64,000 nucleotides of DNA from Brevundimonas vesicularis (lineage in GTDB: Bacteria > Pseudomonadota > Alphaproteobacteria > Caulobacterales > Caulobacteraceae), in NCBI RefSeq assembly GCF_014204545.1, contig NZ_JACHLJ010000001.1:620001-684000 (forward strand), in the 5' to 3' direction. Shown piece by piece: positions 18,241 to 27,450 of this stretch. The notes below the pieces were generated by a model. The model had not been told where the DNA came from, made no database searches, and worked only from the letters and a program-made list of their open reading frames with translations. Position numbers and translations under genes: made by a program. Positions within the stretch are counted from its first letter, which is position 1, and each line of letters opens with the position of its first letter.

Positions 18241-18672
18241 TCAGCGGGCGGTCTGCATGCCCGTTCGGCGACGCGGCGACTGGCTGACGACCTCGACGCG
18301 CCGGACGGAGCCGCGACCCGAGATCGCCGCAGACGCCGCAACCAGCGAGGCAGACAGGGCCCGCTCGTCCAGCCGTGTCCAGTCGCCGGGCACGGTGAAG
18401 GGGGTCTTGTGCGCGGCGCGGACGACGGCGTCGCGGAAGAAGGCCTCCTTGGGCTTCATCTGCTCGACGGTCTTGCCGCCGCCGAGTTCGAGCCTGAGGG
18501 CGACGAAAACGTAGTTCCGCAAACGCCCGCCCTCGATGACGGGCAGGCCGAGGCCCGCGATGCTCAGGGCCGCAGGCGCAGACTCCGTTTCGCTGCCGGA
18601 GGCGGAAGCGCGACTGGCGGCGGCGCCGGTCAGGGCGGCGGTTCCGGCGGCGATCAGGGTTCTACGGTCCAT
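18241..18672 (-). CDS. Hypothetical exported protein with Tat-like leader
   Basis: A 143-residue protein that begins MDRRTLIAAGTAALTGAAA, a twin-arginine-like signal. The mature part contains LRNYVFVALRLELGGGKT and TPFTVPGDWTRLDE. The first of these faintly recalls FliL-type periplasmic domains, but I would not assign it. It lies 42 bases downstream of thiL in the same direction. The C-terminus is strongly basic (SPRRRTGMQTAR). Function unknown. Confidence 0.7.
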   Translation of the reverse strand: MDRRTLIAAGTAALTGAAASRASASGSETESAPAALSIAGLGLPVIEGGRLRNYVFVALRLELGGGKTVEQMKPKEAFFRDAVVRAAHKTPFTVPGDWTRLDERALSASLVAASAAISGRGSVRRVEVVSQSPRRRTGMQTAR

Positions 18673-18714
18673 GACGACATCCTGCCGGACGGGCGTTAGG
18701 ATTCCCTTGCCGCC

Positions 18715-19704
18715 TCAGCCGTGGGTCCAGCCGTTTCTGGCCATCGGCACGGGCTGACCATCGTAAAGGACCGTCAGGCCCTGACCATTGGTGACCTCGC
18801 CGACGCGGGTCAGGCGAATCAGCCGGCGCTCGGCCTCGCGCCGCAGGGAGTCTTCGTGGCGCGGATGGGCGGTGAAGGCGATCTCATAGTCGTCGCCGCC
18901 GCTGGCGAGGTCTTCCAAAGACAGCTGCGGATCGACCCGGTCGTCGAACCAGGCCTGAGCCGCCGCGGACAGGGGCAGGACGTTCAGATTGAGCGCCACG
19001 CCGACCCTGCTCGCCTGCGCGATGTGGGCCAGGTCGGCGGCCAGGCCGTCCGACACGTCGACGGATGCGGTGGCGAACTCGCGCACGATGTCGGCGAAGT
19101 CGGTCCGTGGCGTCGGCATCCGATAGTGGCTGACCAAGGCATCCATCCGCTCTGGAGCCAGAGCCAGCTGTCCTTGCGCCGCCTTGAGCCCCAGAAGCCC
19201 GTCCCCGATGACGCCGGTGACGAAGACGAGGTCGCCGACCTGCGCCCCGGCGCGAGAAACGGTCTTGCCCGTCGGCGTCCACCCAAGGGCCGTCAGAGAG
19301 AGGGACAGCGGGCCGGGCGTCCTGACCGTGTCCCCGCCCAACAGGTGAACGCCGAACCGCGCCTGATCCTCGGCCAGCCCGGCCGCAAACGCCTCGCGCT
19401 CGGGCCAGCCGCAGCGCTCGGACCAGAAGCAGGCCAGAAGATAGCCGAATGGCTCAGCGCCTTTGGCGGCGAGGTCCGACAGATTGACCCGCAGCAGCTT
19501 CCTGGCGACCGTGTCCAGCGGATCGTTGGGCAGGAAATGCACGCCCTCGACGATGGCGTCCTTGGTCAGGACGAGGTCATAGCCGGGCCGTGACGGCAGC
19601 GCCGCCACATCGTCGGCCAGCCCCCTGCCCCACTCGGGATGGGCCAGGGGCTTGAACAGCCGCTCGATCGTCTCGAACTCGCCCGCGACGTCGAGCGCCG
19701 GCAT
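18715..19704 (-). CDS. thiL: Thiamine-monophosphate kinase
   Basis: ThiL phosphorylates thiamine monophosphate to the active diphosphate cofactor. The 329-residue protein shows the PurM-like fold motifs: DDVAAL, LTKDAIVEGVHF, NLSDLAAKGAEP, GGDTVRTPG and the ASVDVSDGLAADL and SGGDDYEI motifs that bind ATP and Mg. The ATG at 19704 shares its A with the nusB stop (TAATG), so the two are coupled; nusB-thiL linkage is common in proteobacteria. No TPP riboswitch is visible. Confidence 0.95.
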   Translation of the reverse strand: MPALDVAGEFETIERLFKPLAHPEWGRGLADDVAALPSRPGYDLVLTKDAIVEGVHFLPNDPLDTVARKLLRVNLSDLAAKGAEPFGYLLACFWSERCGWPEREAFAAGLAEDQARFGVHLLGGDTVRTPGPLSLSLTALGWTPTGKTVSRAGAQVGDLVFVTGVIGDGLLGLKAAQGQLALAPERMDALVSHYRMPTPRTDFADIVREFATASVDVSDGLAADLAHIAQASRVGVALNLNVLPLSAAAQAWFDDRVDPQLSLEDLASGGDDYEIAFTAHPRHEDSLRREAERRLIRLTRVGEVTNGQGLTVLYDGQPVPMARNGWTHG

Positions 19705-20228
19705 TATTTGCGGGTGTCTTTCGCCACGCCGTCCAGCGCCGCGTTGACGAAGCGGGCCTCGGCGTCGTCGAAGAAGGCCTTGGCCAGTTCGACATATTCG
19801 TCGATCACGACCTCGCGCGGCGTCTCGGGATGCTTGATCAACTCCCACGCGCCCGAACGCAGCAAGGCGCGCAGGGTGGCGTCGATCCGCTCCAGCTTCC
19901 AGTTGGAGGCCAGGCGGGCCTTGATGGCCGCGTCGATGTCGCGCTGGCTTTCGATCACGCCGCGCACGATGTCGGCGAAATAGGCTTCGTCGGCCTCGGC
20001 CAGGGCTTCGCCCTCAATGTCCGTGTCGAAGCGGAAGTTGGAGAATTCGGTGATCACCGTCTCCACTCCCTCGCCCGCCAGTTCCATCTGATACAGGGCC
20101 TGGACGGCGGCGAGACGCGACACGGTGCGGGCGCGACGCTGTTTGGAGCTTAGATTGGGCTCGGCGCGCTGCTTTTCGGCTTCGGCGAGTTGTTCGAGGA
20201 CGGCTTTGACGCTGTTCGGTTCAGTCAT
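19704..20228 (-). CDS. nusB: Transcription antitermination factor NusB
   Basis: NusB binds boxA RNA with S10 in rRNA antitermination. The 174-residue protein has an [20 protein letters not shown] start of the helical domain and the conserved [12 protein letters not shown] near its end, plus about 30 extra N-terminal residues. ATG 20228 overlaps the ribH stop by four bases. The ribH-nusB-thiL order is standard. Confidence 0.95.
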   Translation of the reverse strand: MTEPNSVKAVLEQLAEAEKQRAEPNLSSKQRRARTVSRLAAVQALYQMELAGEGVETVITEFSNFRFDTDIEGEALAEADEAYFADIVRGVIESQRDIDAAIKARLASNWKLERIDATLRALLRSGAWELIKHPETPREVVIDEYVELAKAFFDDAEARFVNAALDGVAKDTRK

Positions 20229-20686
20229 GCGCCGACGCCATGACGCAACCGCTTCTTCAATGCAATGAGGTCCAGGCACGCCTTGGCGGCGCCGCCGCCT
20301 TTATCCCCTTCCGAAAGACGGGCCCGATACCAGGCCTGGTCTTCGTCTTCGGTCGTCAGGATGCCGTTGCCGATGATGACGCCCTTGACGCCCAGCGCCA
20401 TGATGCCGGCCGCCGACTGATCGGAGACGATCTCGAAATGGTAAGTCTCGCCACGGATGACCGTGCCCAGAGCGACATAGCCGTCATAGCGCGGTGCGGT
20501 CGGAAAGCGGCCGGCCTCCTCGGCCAGGGCGATGGCCGGCGGCACTTCCAGCGCGCCGGGCACGGTGATGACGTCGAAGTCGGCGCCGCGCGCCTTCAGC
20601 GTCTCCTTGGCCCCTTCCAACAGGGCGTCGGCCAGATCGTCGTAGAAGCGCGCCTCAACGATCAAAATACGGGGGGCTTCGGTCAC
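20225..20686 (-). CDS. ribH: 6,7-Dimethyl-8-ribityllumazine synthase
   Basis: RibH condenses dihydroxybutanone phosphate with the ribityl-pyrimidine to give lumazine, the penultimate riboflavin step. The 153-residue protein has [28 protein letters not shown] (with the catalytic His in the HFE motif) and [13 protein letters not shown]. It starts with GTG at 20686, overlapping the ribBA stop by four bases. Confidence 0.95.
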   Translation of the reverse strand: MTEAPRILIVEARFYDDLADALLEGAKETLKARGADFDVITVPGALEVPPAIALAEEAGRFPTAPRYDGYVALGTVIRGETYHFEIVSDQSAAGIMALGVKGVIIGNGILTTEDEDQAWYRARLSEGDKGGGAAKACLDLIALKKRLRHGVGA

Positions 20687-21819
20687 GCCTTGGTTTCTCC
20701 ATCCATGTCGCGCCAGCCGACGATGCGCAGGCCGTAGCCTTCCAGCGCCGTCGGTTCGGGTCGCGTCGAACTCATCACGATCATATCCCTGACGCCCAGG
20801 TCCAGCAGGATCTGAGCCCCCACGCCATAGGCGCGCAACGATCGATCCATCGCCGCTGGCTTGTCCGCGCCCGCCAGCCGTTCGGCCAGCGAGGTCAGCG
20901 ACGGATCGCGCAGGAAGACGACGACGCCGGGACAATCATGGTCAGTGATCTGTTTCAGGGCGCTGGGCACATAGTCCTGGCGCGCCTCGACGTGGCCCAA
21001 GAGGTCGCAGGCGAAGTCCACCTGGTGCATTCGCACCAGGGTCGGTTTGGCCGGATCGATGCGCCCCTTGACCAAGGCCACATGCTCGGCGCCCTCGATG
21101 GTGTTCTTGTACAGCATCAGACGGAACGGGCCGCCGTGAACGCTTTCGAACGGCGTATCCATGATCCGCTCGACGAAGCGTTCGGTGCGGCGGCGATAGG
21201 CGATCAGGTCGGCGATGGTGCCGATCTTCAGCCCATGCAACTGGGCGAAGGCGACCAGATCGGGCATCCGCGCCATCTCGCCGTCGTCCTTGATGATCTC
21301 GCAGATCACCCCCGCGGGCGTCAGGCCGGCCATGCGGCTGATGTCCACCGCTGCCTCGGTGTGGCCAGCGCGGACCAGCACGCCGCCGTCGCGCGCGACC
21401 AGCGGGAAGATGTGTCCCGGCGAGACGATGTCGTCCATGCCCTTTGCCGCGTCGGTCGCCACATGAATGGTGCGCGAGCGGTCGGCGGCGGAAATGCCCG
21501 TCGTGACACCGTCCTTGGCCTCGATCGAGACGGTGAAGGCGGTCTTCATGCTCTCGCGGTTGTCGGCGGCCATCGGCGGCAGGCGCAGTTGCTGCGCGCG
21601 CTCGGCGGTCAGGGCCAGGCACACCAGGCCGCGCGCCTGGCGGATCATGAAGTTGATCTGGTCCGGCGTCGCGAACTGGGCGGGGATGATGATGTCCCCT
21701 TCGTTCTCGCGATCCTCGGCGTCCACCAGAATGTAGGGACGGCCGTTGCGGGCGTCTTCCAGAATGTCCTCGATGGGACTGATGGGGCTGTCGTTCATGT
21801 TCGCGGCCTGGGCTTGCAT
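20683..21819 (-). CDS. ribBA: DHBP synthase fused to a degenerate GTP cyclohydrolase II domain
   Basis: The N-terminal half (to about residue 215) is a complete 3,4-dihydroxy-2-butanone-4-phosphate synthase with [22 protein letters not shown] and GVICEI. The C-terminal half aligns with GTP cyclohydrolase II ([18 protein letters not shown]) but where the zinc site CLTGD-x-CDC should follow, it reads [19 protein letters not shown], so the three-cysteine zinc ligand set is lost and that activity is unlikely. Such fusions have been described as RibBX. The 378-residue protein starts at ATG 21819, sharing its A with the ribE stop; ATG 21798 is an alternative. Confidence 0.92.
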   Translation of the reverse strand: MQAQAANMNDSPISPIEDILEDARNGRPYILVDAEDRENEGDIIIPAQFATPDQINFMIRQARGLVCLALTAERAQQLRLPPMAADNRESMKTAFTVSIEAKDGVTTGISAADRSRTIHVATDAAKGMDDIVSPGHIFPLVARDGGVLVRAGHTEAAVDISRMAGLTPAGVICEIIKDDGEMARMPDLVAFAQLHGLKIGTIADLIAYRRRTERFVERIMDTPFESVHGGPFRLMLYKNTIEGAEHVALVKGRIDPAKPTLVRMHQVDFACDLLGHVEARQDYVPSALKQITDHDCPGVVVFLRDPSLTSLAERLAGADKPAAMDRSLRAYGVGAQILLDLGVRDMIVMSSTRPEPTALEGYGLRIVGWRDMDGETKA

Positions 21820-22409
21820 CACGCGGTCTCCTGCCACCGCGCGAGGTATCGCGCCAGCATGTCGATCTCCAGATTGACCGGATCGCCCACTTTCAAACGC
21901 CCCAAGGTCGTCACGTCCCAGGTGTGCGGGATGATGTTCAGCGAGAAGACCTGACCCTCGACGGCGTTTACGGTCAAGGACACGCCGTCCACGGTGATCG
22001 ACCCCTTGGCGGCGATATAGCGATGCAGAGGCGCGGGAGCCTCGACCTCGATCCGGTGCGATCCGCCTTCGGGCGTGATCGAAACCACCCGCCCAAGACC
22101 ATCGACGTGGCCGGACACGACATGGCCGCCCATCTCGTCGCCCAGCTTGGCGGCCCGCTCCAGATTGACGCCGTCGCCTGTCTTCCAGGCGCCCAGAGTG
22201 GTCTTGGACAGGGTCTCGTTCGACACTTCGACGGCGAACCATCCGGCGCCCTTTTCGGTCACCGTCAGGCAGCAGCCCGCGTGGCTGATGGAGGCGCCCA
22301 GGTCGATGCCGTCGGTGTTCCACGCGGTCTCGATCTCGTAACGGCGGTCGCGATCGGTCTCGCGGACCTCGCGGACGCGGCCGATGTCGGTGACGATGCC
22401 GGTGAACAT
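21819..22409 (-). CDS. ribE: Riboflavin synthase, alpha subunit
   Basis: RibE dismutates two lumazines into riboflavin and the pyrimidine. The 196-residue protein shows the internal duplication of two lumazine-binding barrels: MFTGIVTDIG with SISHAGCCLTV in the first, and HVVSGHVDGLGRV with SITVDGVSLTVNAV in the second. ATG 22409 is preceded by only a weak ribosome-binding site, and a terminator-like element lies just upstream. Confidence 0.96.
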   Translation of the reverse strand: MFTGIVTDIGRVREVRETDRDRRYEIETAWNTDGIDLGASISHAGCCLTVTEKGAGWFAVEVSNETLSKTTLGAWKTGDGVNLERAAKLGDEMGGHVVSGHVDGLGRVVSITPEGGSHRIEVEAPAPLHRYIAAKGSITVDGVSLTVNAVEGQVFSLNIIPHTWDVTTLGRLKVGDPVNLEIDMLARYLARWQETA

Positions 22410-22430
22410 TTGGACTCTGGACCCCTTGGG

Positions 22431-22472
22431 AGAAAAATACCGTCTAATTCGTCTAATCGTCTAATTGGACGG
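22431..22472 (-). terminator. Repeat-containing terminator- or attenuator-like element between ribD and ribE
   Basis: On the minus strand, immediately after the ribD stop, CCGTC-C-AATT can pair with AATT-A-GACGG around a 13-base loop, followed by TATTTTT (plus-strand 22431-22439). The stem is only 9 pairs with one mismatch, so termination would be partial at most. The same segment is made of three near-exact ATTAGACGA units. This is the only real gap inside the rib gene run. Confidence 0.4.
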
Positions 22473-22474
22473 CG

Positions 22475-23095
22475 TCAGAGACGGGCGTAGCGTTCCCACA
22501 GATCGTCCCCGACGGGCTCGACGCCCAGGCGACGGAACTTGGGGGCGTCGGCCAGCTTTGCAAGAGCCAGTGCGGCGACGCAGGGCCGCCCCTCCCCGCC
22601 CAGCAGGATCGGGGCGCGAAACCATTCCAGCGCATCGACGGCGTTAGCGCGCAGGAAAGAGGCCGCGACCTGGCCCCCGCCTTCGATCAGAAGCGAGGTT
22701 GCACCGGCGGCTTCCAAGGCTTTCAGCACGGCAGGGATGGTCGGACGACCGTCTTCGGCGGCGACCTGCACGACCTTGGCGGCGCCGATCGCGCGCGGCT
22801 CCGCAGCGGTCAGGATCAGGGTGTTTTCGCTGGCGACCTTCGCCGTCTGCGGCGTGCGCAGGCGGCTGTCCAGCACGACCCGAAGCGGCTGATCCACGCT
22901 GCGGCCCGGAAGGCGGGCGGTCAGTTCGGGATCGTCGTGCAGAACCGTCTCGACACCGACCAGAATGGCGTCATGCCTCGCGCGCAGGCGGTGACCCTCC
23001 AGCCGCGCCGCCTCGCCGGTGATCCACTGGCTTTCACCCGATGCCGTGGCGATCCGCCCGTCCAAGGAGGTCGCCAGTTTCAGCGTGACCCGCAT
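22475..23095 (-). CDS. ribD: RibD reductase domain only (no deaminase domain)
   Basis: The 206-residue protein equals the C-terminal reductase half of RibD (5-amino-6-(5-phosphoribosylamino)uracil reductase): it opens with VTLKLATSLDGRIA and has GESQWITGEAAR, DAILVGVETVLHDDPELTARL and SLLIEGGGQVAASF. The zinc deaminase domain with its HAE and PCxxxGxTPPC motifs, normally the first 145 residues, is absent, and nrdR lies directly upstream with a one-base overlap, so it is not hidden by a frameshift. A deaminase must be encoded elsewhere. Confidence 0.92.
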   Translation of the reverse strand: MRVTLKLATSLDGRIATASGESQWITGEAARLEGHRLRARHDAILVGVETVLHDDPELTARLPGRSVDQPLRVVLDSRLRTPQTAKVASENTLILTAAEPRAIGAAKVVQVAAEDGRPTIPAVLKALEAAGATSLLIEGGGQVAASFLRANAVDALEWFRAPILLGGEGRPCVAALALAKLADAPKFRRLGVEPVGDDLWERYARL

Positions 23096-23565
23096 CAGGC
23101 CTTGCCGGACGGTTCGTCGAACCCTTCGTCGCCCAGAAATTTGGCGAAGTCGCCGGTGTGGCGGAAATCCTTGTAGACCGAGGCGTAGCGGACATAGGCC
23201 ACCTCATCCACGCCCTTCAGCGCCTTCATGATGAAGTCGCCGACCGTGCTGGACGGGATTTCGGTCTCGCCCAGGCTTTCCAGCTGGCGGACGATCCGGT
23301 TGACCATCTGCTCGACCTGATCGGCCTGAACCGGGCGTTTGCGCAGGGCCACGCCCAGCGAGCGTTCCAGCTTGTCGCGATCGAAGGGCGTGCGCCGTCC
23401 ATTACGTTTCAGGATGACCAACTCACGCAGTTGCACACGCTCGAACGTCGTGAAGCGCCCGTTGCAGTTCGGGCAGGACCGGCGGCGTCGAATGGCCGAG
23501 CCGTCGTCCGACGGCCGGCTGTCCTTCACCTGAGTATCCTGATGACCGCAAAAAGGGCACTTCAT
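23095..23565 (-). CDS. nrdR: Ribonucleotide reductase repressor NrdR
   Basis: NrdR represses ribonucleotide reductase genes in response to ATP/dATP. The 156-residue protein has an N-terminal zinc ribbon ([15 protein letters not shown] with [12 protein letters not shown]) and a C-terminal ATP-cone ([17 protein letters not shown]). The glyA-nrdR-ribD order is typical for proteobacteria; it follows glyA by seven bases and overlaps ribD. Confidence 0.97.
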   Translation of the reverse strand: MKCPFCGHQDTQVKDSRPSDDGSAIRRRRSCPNCNGRFTTFERVQLRELVILKRNGRRTPFDRDKLERSLGVALRKRPVQADQVEQMVNRIVRQLESLGETEIPSSTVGDFIMKALKGVDEVAYVRYASVYKDFRHTGDFAKFLGDEGFDEPSGKA

Positions 23566-23572
23566 CAGGAGC

Positions 23573-24856
23573 TTATCCGTAGATCGGGAAGCGGTGCGTC
23601 AACTCTCGCACCTGGGCCGCGACGCCTGCGACCACGGCCGGATCGGCTTCGTCGCCGCCGTTCATCGACGAGACGACATCGGCGATCCAGTGACCGATCT
23701 GCTTGAACTCTTCCTCGCCGAAGCCGCGCGTGGTGCCGGCCGGGGTGCCTAATCGCACGCCGGAGGTGACGGTGAAGGGGGCGGTGTCGAACGGCACGCC
23801 GTTCTTGTTGCAGGTCATCAGCGCCTTTTCGAGCTCATGCTCGGTCGCCTTGCCGGTCACGCCCTTGGGCCGCAGGTCGACCAGCGCCAGGTGGCTGTCG
23901 GTGCCGCCCGAGACGATGGCCAGGCCGCGCTCGATCAGGACGCCGGACAGAGCCTGGGCGTTTTTGACTACCTGTTGCGCATAGCCCTTGAACTCGGGCT
24001 TCAGCGCCTCGCCGAAGGCCACGGCCTTGGCGGCGATGACGTGTTCCAGCGGGCCGCCTTGCAGGCCGGGGAAGACGGCGGAGTTGATCTTCTTGCCCAG
24101 ATCAACGTCGTTCGAGAGGATCATGCCGCCGCGCGGACCACGCAGGGTCTTGTGCGTGGTCGTGGTGACGACGTGGGCGTGCGGGATCGGATCCGGATAG
24201 GCGCCGCCAGCGATCAGGCCCGCATAGTGGGCCATGTCCACCATCAGATAGGCGCCGACGCTGTCGGCGATTTCTCGGAAGCGCTTGAAGTCGATGTGGC
24301 GGCTGTAGGCCGAGGCGCCGGCCAGGATCAGCTTGGGCTTCTCGCGCTCTGCCATTTCGGCGACGTGGTCATAGTCGATCAGATGGGTGTCTTCGCGCAC
24401 CTTGTAGGTCACAGGGCGGAACCACTTGCCCGACTGGTTCGCCGGCGAACCGTGCGTCAGGTGTCCGCCGCAGGCGAGATCCATGCCCAGGAAGGTGTCG
24501 CCGGGCTGCAGCAGGGTGAAGAAGACCGCCTGGTTCGCCTGGGCGCCCGAGTGGGGCTGGACGTTGGCGAAGGCCGCGCCGAACAGTTGCTTGGCCCGCT
24601 CCCGCGCCAGATCCTCGGTCACGTCGACGAACTCGCAGCCGCCGTAATAGCGACGACCGGGATAGCCTTCGGCGTATTTGTTGGTCAGGACCGAACCCTG
24701 TGCGTCCAGAACCGCCTGAGACACGATATTCTCGGACGCGATCAGCTCGATCTGTTCGCGCTGACGGCCCAGCTCGCCCTGAATGCCCTTGAAGACATCA
24801 GGATCGGCGTCAGCGAGCGTCTTGGTGAAATAGGCGTCGTGGGTGAAGGCCGTCAC
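23573..24856 (-). CDS. glyA: Serine hydroxymethyltransferase
   Basis: GlyA interconverts serine and glycine with tetrahydrofolate, feeding one-carbon units. The 427-residue PLP enzyme has ELIASEN (as [11 protein letters not shown]), the [11 protein letters not shown] motif, the PLP-lysine motif [15 protein letters not shown] and [13 protein letters not shown] sequence ([16 protein letters not shown]). It starts with GTG at 24856 with GGGGA seven bases upstream. Confidence 0.97.
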   Translation of the reverse strand: MTAFTHDAYFTKTLADADPDVFKGIQGELGRQREQIELIASENIVSQAVLDAQGSVLTNKYAEGYPGRRYYGGCEFVDVTEDLARERAKQLFGAAFANVQPHSGAQANQAVFFTLLQPGDTFLGMDLACGGHLTHGSPANQSGKWFRPVTYKVREDTHLIDYDHVAEMAEREKPKLILAGASAYSRHIDFKRFREIADSVGAYLMVDMAHYAGLIAGGAYPDPIPHAHVVTTTTHKTLRGPRGGMILSNDVDLGKKINSAVFPGLQGGPLEHVIAAKAVAFGEALKPEFKGYAQQVVKNAQALSGVLIERGLAIVSGGTDSHLALVDLRPKGVTGKATEHELEKALMTCNKNGVPFDTAPFTVTSGVRLGTPAGTTRGFGEEEFKQIGHWIADVVSSMNGGDEADPAVVAGVAAQVRELTHRFPIYG

Positions 24857-24925
24857 GCTGGAATCCCCGGAAATCAGAAGCTGGCCTATCTATCCCCAGC
24901 CGCGCACGACCACAACATCTAGTGG

Positions 24926-25111
24926 TCAGCCTTTGCCCAGAGCCCGCCTCAACTTGGCGATCGCCACCCGTTCGACGGACTTCGGCTCATTGACCGGCCC
25001 CATGGCGCTGACCTCCCGGCCCGTCGCAACGTGGATGGCCGCGCATTTGAGGTAGGGGCCGTTGCGGGTGAATTCGACGATGACCTCTCCGAGGCCGTCG
25101 TCCGTCGTCAT
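24926..25111 (-). CDS. Small conserved hypothetical protein (DUF6898-like)
   Basis: A 61-residue protein with the pattern [29 protein letters not shown] and a C-terminal KLRRALGKG helix. It resembles a family of about 60-residue alphaproteobacterial proteins of unknown function; the family name is from memory and not certain. Its ATG overlaps the hemA stop by four bases, so it is translated with hemA, and glyA follows 69 bases downstream. Confidence 0.7.
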   Translation of the reverse strand: MTTDDGLGEVIVEFTRNGPYLKCAAIHVATGREVSAMGPVNEPKSVERVAIAKLRRALGKG

Positions 25112-26334
25112 GCGGCGACGGGTCGGCGCGCCACGTTACAGTGGGCGAACAGCTTGTCCATCGCCTGGACCAGATGATCCATCATGGCGTCGGTGTGGTT
25201 CGGCGAGGGCGTGAAGCGCAGGCGCTCGGTCCCCTTGGGCACGGTCGGATAGTTGATCGGCTGAACATAGACGCCGTACTCGTCCAGCAGCATGTCCGAG
25301 ATCATCTTGCAGTGGACAGGATCGCCGACGTGCACCGGCACGATATGGCTCTCGCTTTCCATCACGGGAATGCCGGCGGCGGCGAAGCGGGCCTTCAGCG
25401 TCGCGGCGCGTTCCTGATGCTGGACGCGCAGTTCGGGGTGGGCTTTCAAGTGACGCACCGAGGCCAAGGCGCCGGCGGTCAGGGCCGGCGGCAGCGAGGT
25501 GGTGAAGATGAAGCCCGAGGCCCAGCTGCGCACCGCATCGATGATCATGGCGTCGGCGGCGATATAGCCACCCATCACGCCGATCGCCTTGCCCAGTGTG
25601 CATTCGATGATGTCGATCTGGTCCAGCACGCCGTCGCGCTCGGCGACGCCCGCGCCGGTTTCACCATACAGGCCGACCGCATGGACCTCGTCCAGATAGG
25701 TCAGGGCGCCGTATTTCTTGGCGAGCGCAATAGTGCCAGCCAGATCGGCGATGTCGCCGTCCATCGAATAGACGCTCTCGAACGCGATCAGCTTGGGCGC
25801 ATCGGCCGGCGCCGCCGCCAGCAGGGCCTCCAGATGCGCCAGATCGTTGTGCATGAAGACGTGACGCTCGCCGCCGCCGTGGCGGATGCCGGCGATCATC
25901 GAGGCATGGTTCAGCGAATCGGAGAAGGTGATCAGGCCCGGAAGGATCTTCTGCAGGGTCGACAGCGTCGCCTCGTTGCCGACATAGCCCGAGGTGAACA
26001 GCAGGGCTGCTTCCTTCTGGTGCCAGTGGGCCAGCTCGGCTTCGAGATCCACGGCGGAGCGGGTCGTACCGGAGATGTTGCGCGTTCCGCCCGCGCCGGC
26101 GCCTACCGCATCGATCTCACTATGCATGGCGTCCAGCACGACGGGGTGCTGGCCCATGCCGAGATAGTCGTTGGAGCACCAGATGACGACGTCCTGTTCG
26201 GAGCCATCCTCGCGGCGACGCACGGCCTGCGGAAACTGACCGCGCACGCGCTTCAGATCGGCGAAGACGCGATAGCGTCCTTCGCTGCGAACCTGCTCCA
26301 CCGAGCTATTAAAGGCGGCCTTATAGTCGAACAA
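25108..26334 (-). CDS. hemA: 5-Aminolevulinate synthase
   Basis: HemA condenses glycine with succinyl-CoA to 5-aminolevulinate, the C4 haem route of alphaproteobacteria. The PLP lysine lies in [12 protein letters not shown], and [16 protein letters not shown] and [11 protein letters not shown] are present. From TTG 26334 the protein is 408 residues and starts LFDYKAAF, which matches the family's usual MFDYKAAF start and length. An in-frame ATG at 26412 would add 26 residues without conserved character. hemB lies nearby on the other strand and glyA, which makes its glycine, is downstream. Confidence 0.93.
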   Translation of the reverse strand: MFDYKAAFNSSVEQVRSEGRYRVFADLKRVRGQFPQAVRRREDGSEQDVVIWCSNDYLGMGQHPVVLDAMHSEIDAVGAGAGGTRNISGTTRSAVDLEAELAHWHQKEAALLFTSGYVGNEATLSTLQKILPGLITFSDSLNHASMIAGIRHGGGERHVFMHNDLAHLEALLAAAPADAPKLIAFESVYSMDGDIADLAGTIALAKKYGALTYLDEVHAVGLYGETGAGVAERDGVLDQIDIIECTLGKAIGVMGGYIAADAMIIDAVRSWASGFIFTTSLPPALTAGALASVRHLKAHPELRVQHQERAATLKARFAAAGIPVMESESHIVPVHVGDPVHCKMISDMLLDEYGVYVQPINYPTVPKGTERLRFTPSPNHTDAMMDHLVQAMDKLFAHCNVARRPVAA

Positions 26335-26465
26335 ACTACGCGTTCTTTCGCTTATGGCGATGTCTTTGCGTTGTTTGCTCTCCCGAAGCGGGCTTGTCCA
26401 TGTCCGCCGCATGGACAAAACGCCCCAAACCCTTAATTGATAACGGTTCTCAGTATCGAGATCGA

Positions 26466-27302
26466 TCAGCCCGGCTTGCGGAAGCGATAGACGAACTGGT
26501 CCGTCTTGCCGCGGATCTTCTCGTCGAAGACGTTCAGGCTGTGGTCGTCTGCGGGATTGGCGACGGCCTGGCTCTCACCCTCGAAGACAAAGCCGGCCGC
26601 TTCGACCTCGCGCTTCAGATAGTCGCCTTCGATGCGGTGCAGGGTCTGAACCGCCGAGATGCCCGTGCCGGGCGCGGCTTCATGGTCGATCAAAATGTAG
26701 CGGCCGCCGGGCTTCAGCGCCGCGAACACCGCCGCGTTCATCTTGGCCACGTCGGTGTTGAAGCCGGGGATGTGGAAGTCGTGATATTCCTGGCTCATGA
26801 AGATCATGTCCAGCGGCTCGGCGTAGGTCATCGAGTCCAGCAGGCCGTTGACCCGCGTCACGTTCGAATAGGCTGCGACAAGTGCATCGGCCCCGGCGTT
26901 CTCGCGCGCCATCGTCCGCTCAGGTACGAAGGCGTAGACGCGGCCGGTCGGGCCGACCACGTCGGAGAACAGACGCGTAAAATAGCCGGCGCCGGGGCGA
27001 ATGTCGGCGACCTTGTCGCCCGGCTCGAGTTGGGCGAAGGCGAGAATCTCGGCCGGATGGCGCAGCGGATCACGCGCGACCTCTTCTGCCGGACGCTTGG
27101 GATCGGCGACGGCGTCACGATATAGTTGGGACTGACCGACAACTCTGTCCGCTTCCGCAAATGCTGCATTTGCCGCTTCATCAGCAGTGATCGCAGGAGT
27201 AACGACAGTCCGTTCCCCGCCGTCGGAAGACACGATAATGCAGGCCGAAAGGCCCGTCGCCAGAGCCAGAACCGCCGCGCCGGCCGCCAATCGCTTGATC
27301 AT
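26466..27302 (-). CDS. Predicted lipoprotein with methyltransferase-like fold
   Basis: The 278-residue protein starts with an n-region KR, a hydrophobic segment and a lipobox-like LSAC at about residue 21, so it should be exported and lipid-anchored. The rest looks like a class I SAM-methyltransferase: [17 protein letters not shown] as motif [10 protein letters not shown], then [13 protein letters not shown] and [14 protein letters not shown]. Related proteins are known in Caulobacterales and sphingomonads. How SAM would reach the periplasm is unclear, so the catalytic role is doubtful. ATG 27302 is chosen because GGGAG lies six bases upstream; ATG 27308 is too close to it. Confidence 0.8.
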   Translation of the reverse strand: MIKRLAAGAAVLALATGLSACIIVSSDGGERTVVTPAITADEAANAAFAEADRVVGQSQLYRDAVADPKRPAEEVARDPLRHPAEILAFAQLEPGDKVADIRPGAGYFTRLFSDVVGPTGRVYAFVPERTMARENAGADALVAAYSNVTRVNGLLDSMTYAEPLDMIFMSQEYHDFHIPGFNTDVAKMNAAVFAALKPGGRYILIDHEAAPGTGISAVQTLHRIEGDYLKREVEAAGFVFEGESQAVANPADDHSLNVFDEKIRGKTDQFVYRFRKPG

Positions 27303-27450
27303 CGTCATCTCCCAGGATTTTCGGCGATAGGCTCGCATTTCGCCGATCCGCGCAAGCCGTCATCACGCACGAAACGATCCGACGCATCACGCGATTTGCG
27401 CACCGGTCGTTGCGGCGCTAGTCCGACGCTGGATTGTCCAAGGTCTCGCC

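Noticed and set aside
22400..23600. FMN riboswitch search before ribD/ribE
   Set aside because: ribD overlaps nrdR and no RFN-like conserved helices were seen; only the short repeat/terminator-like element is present.
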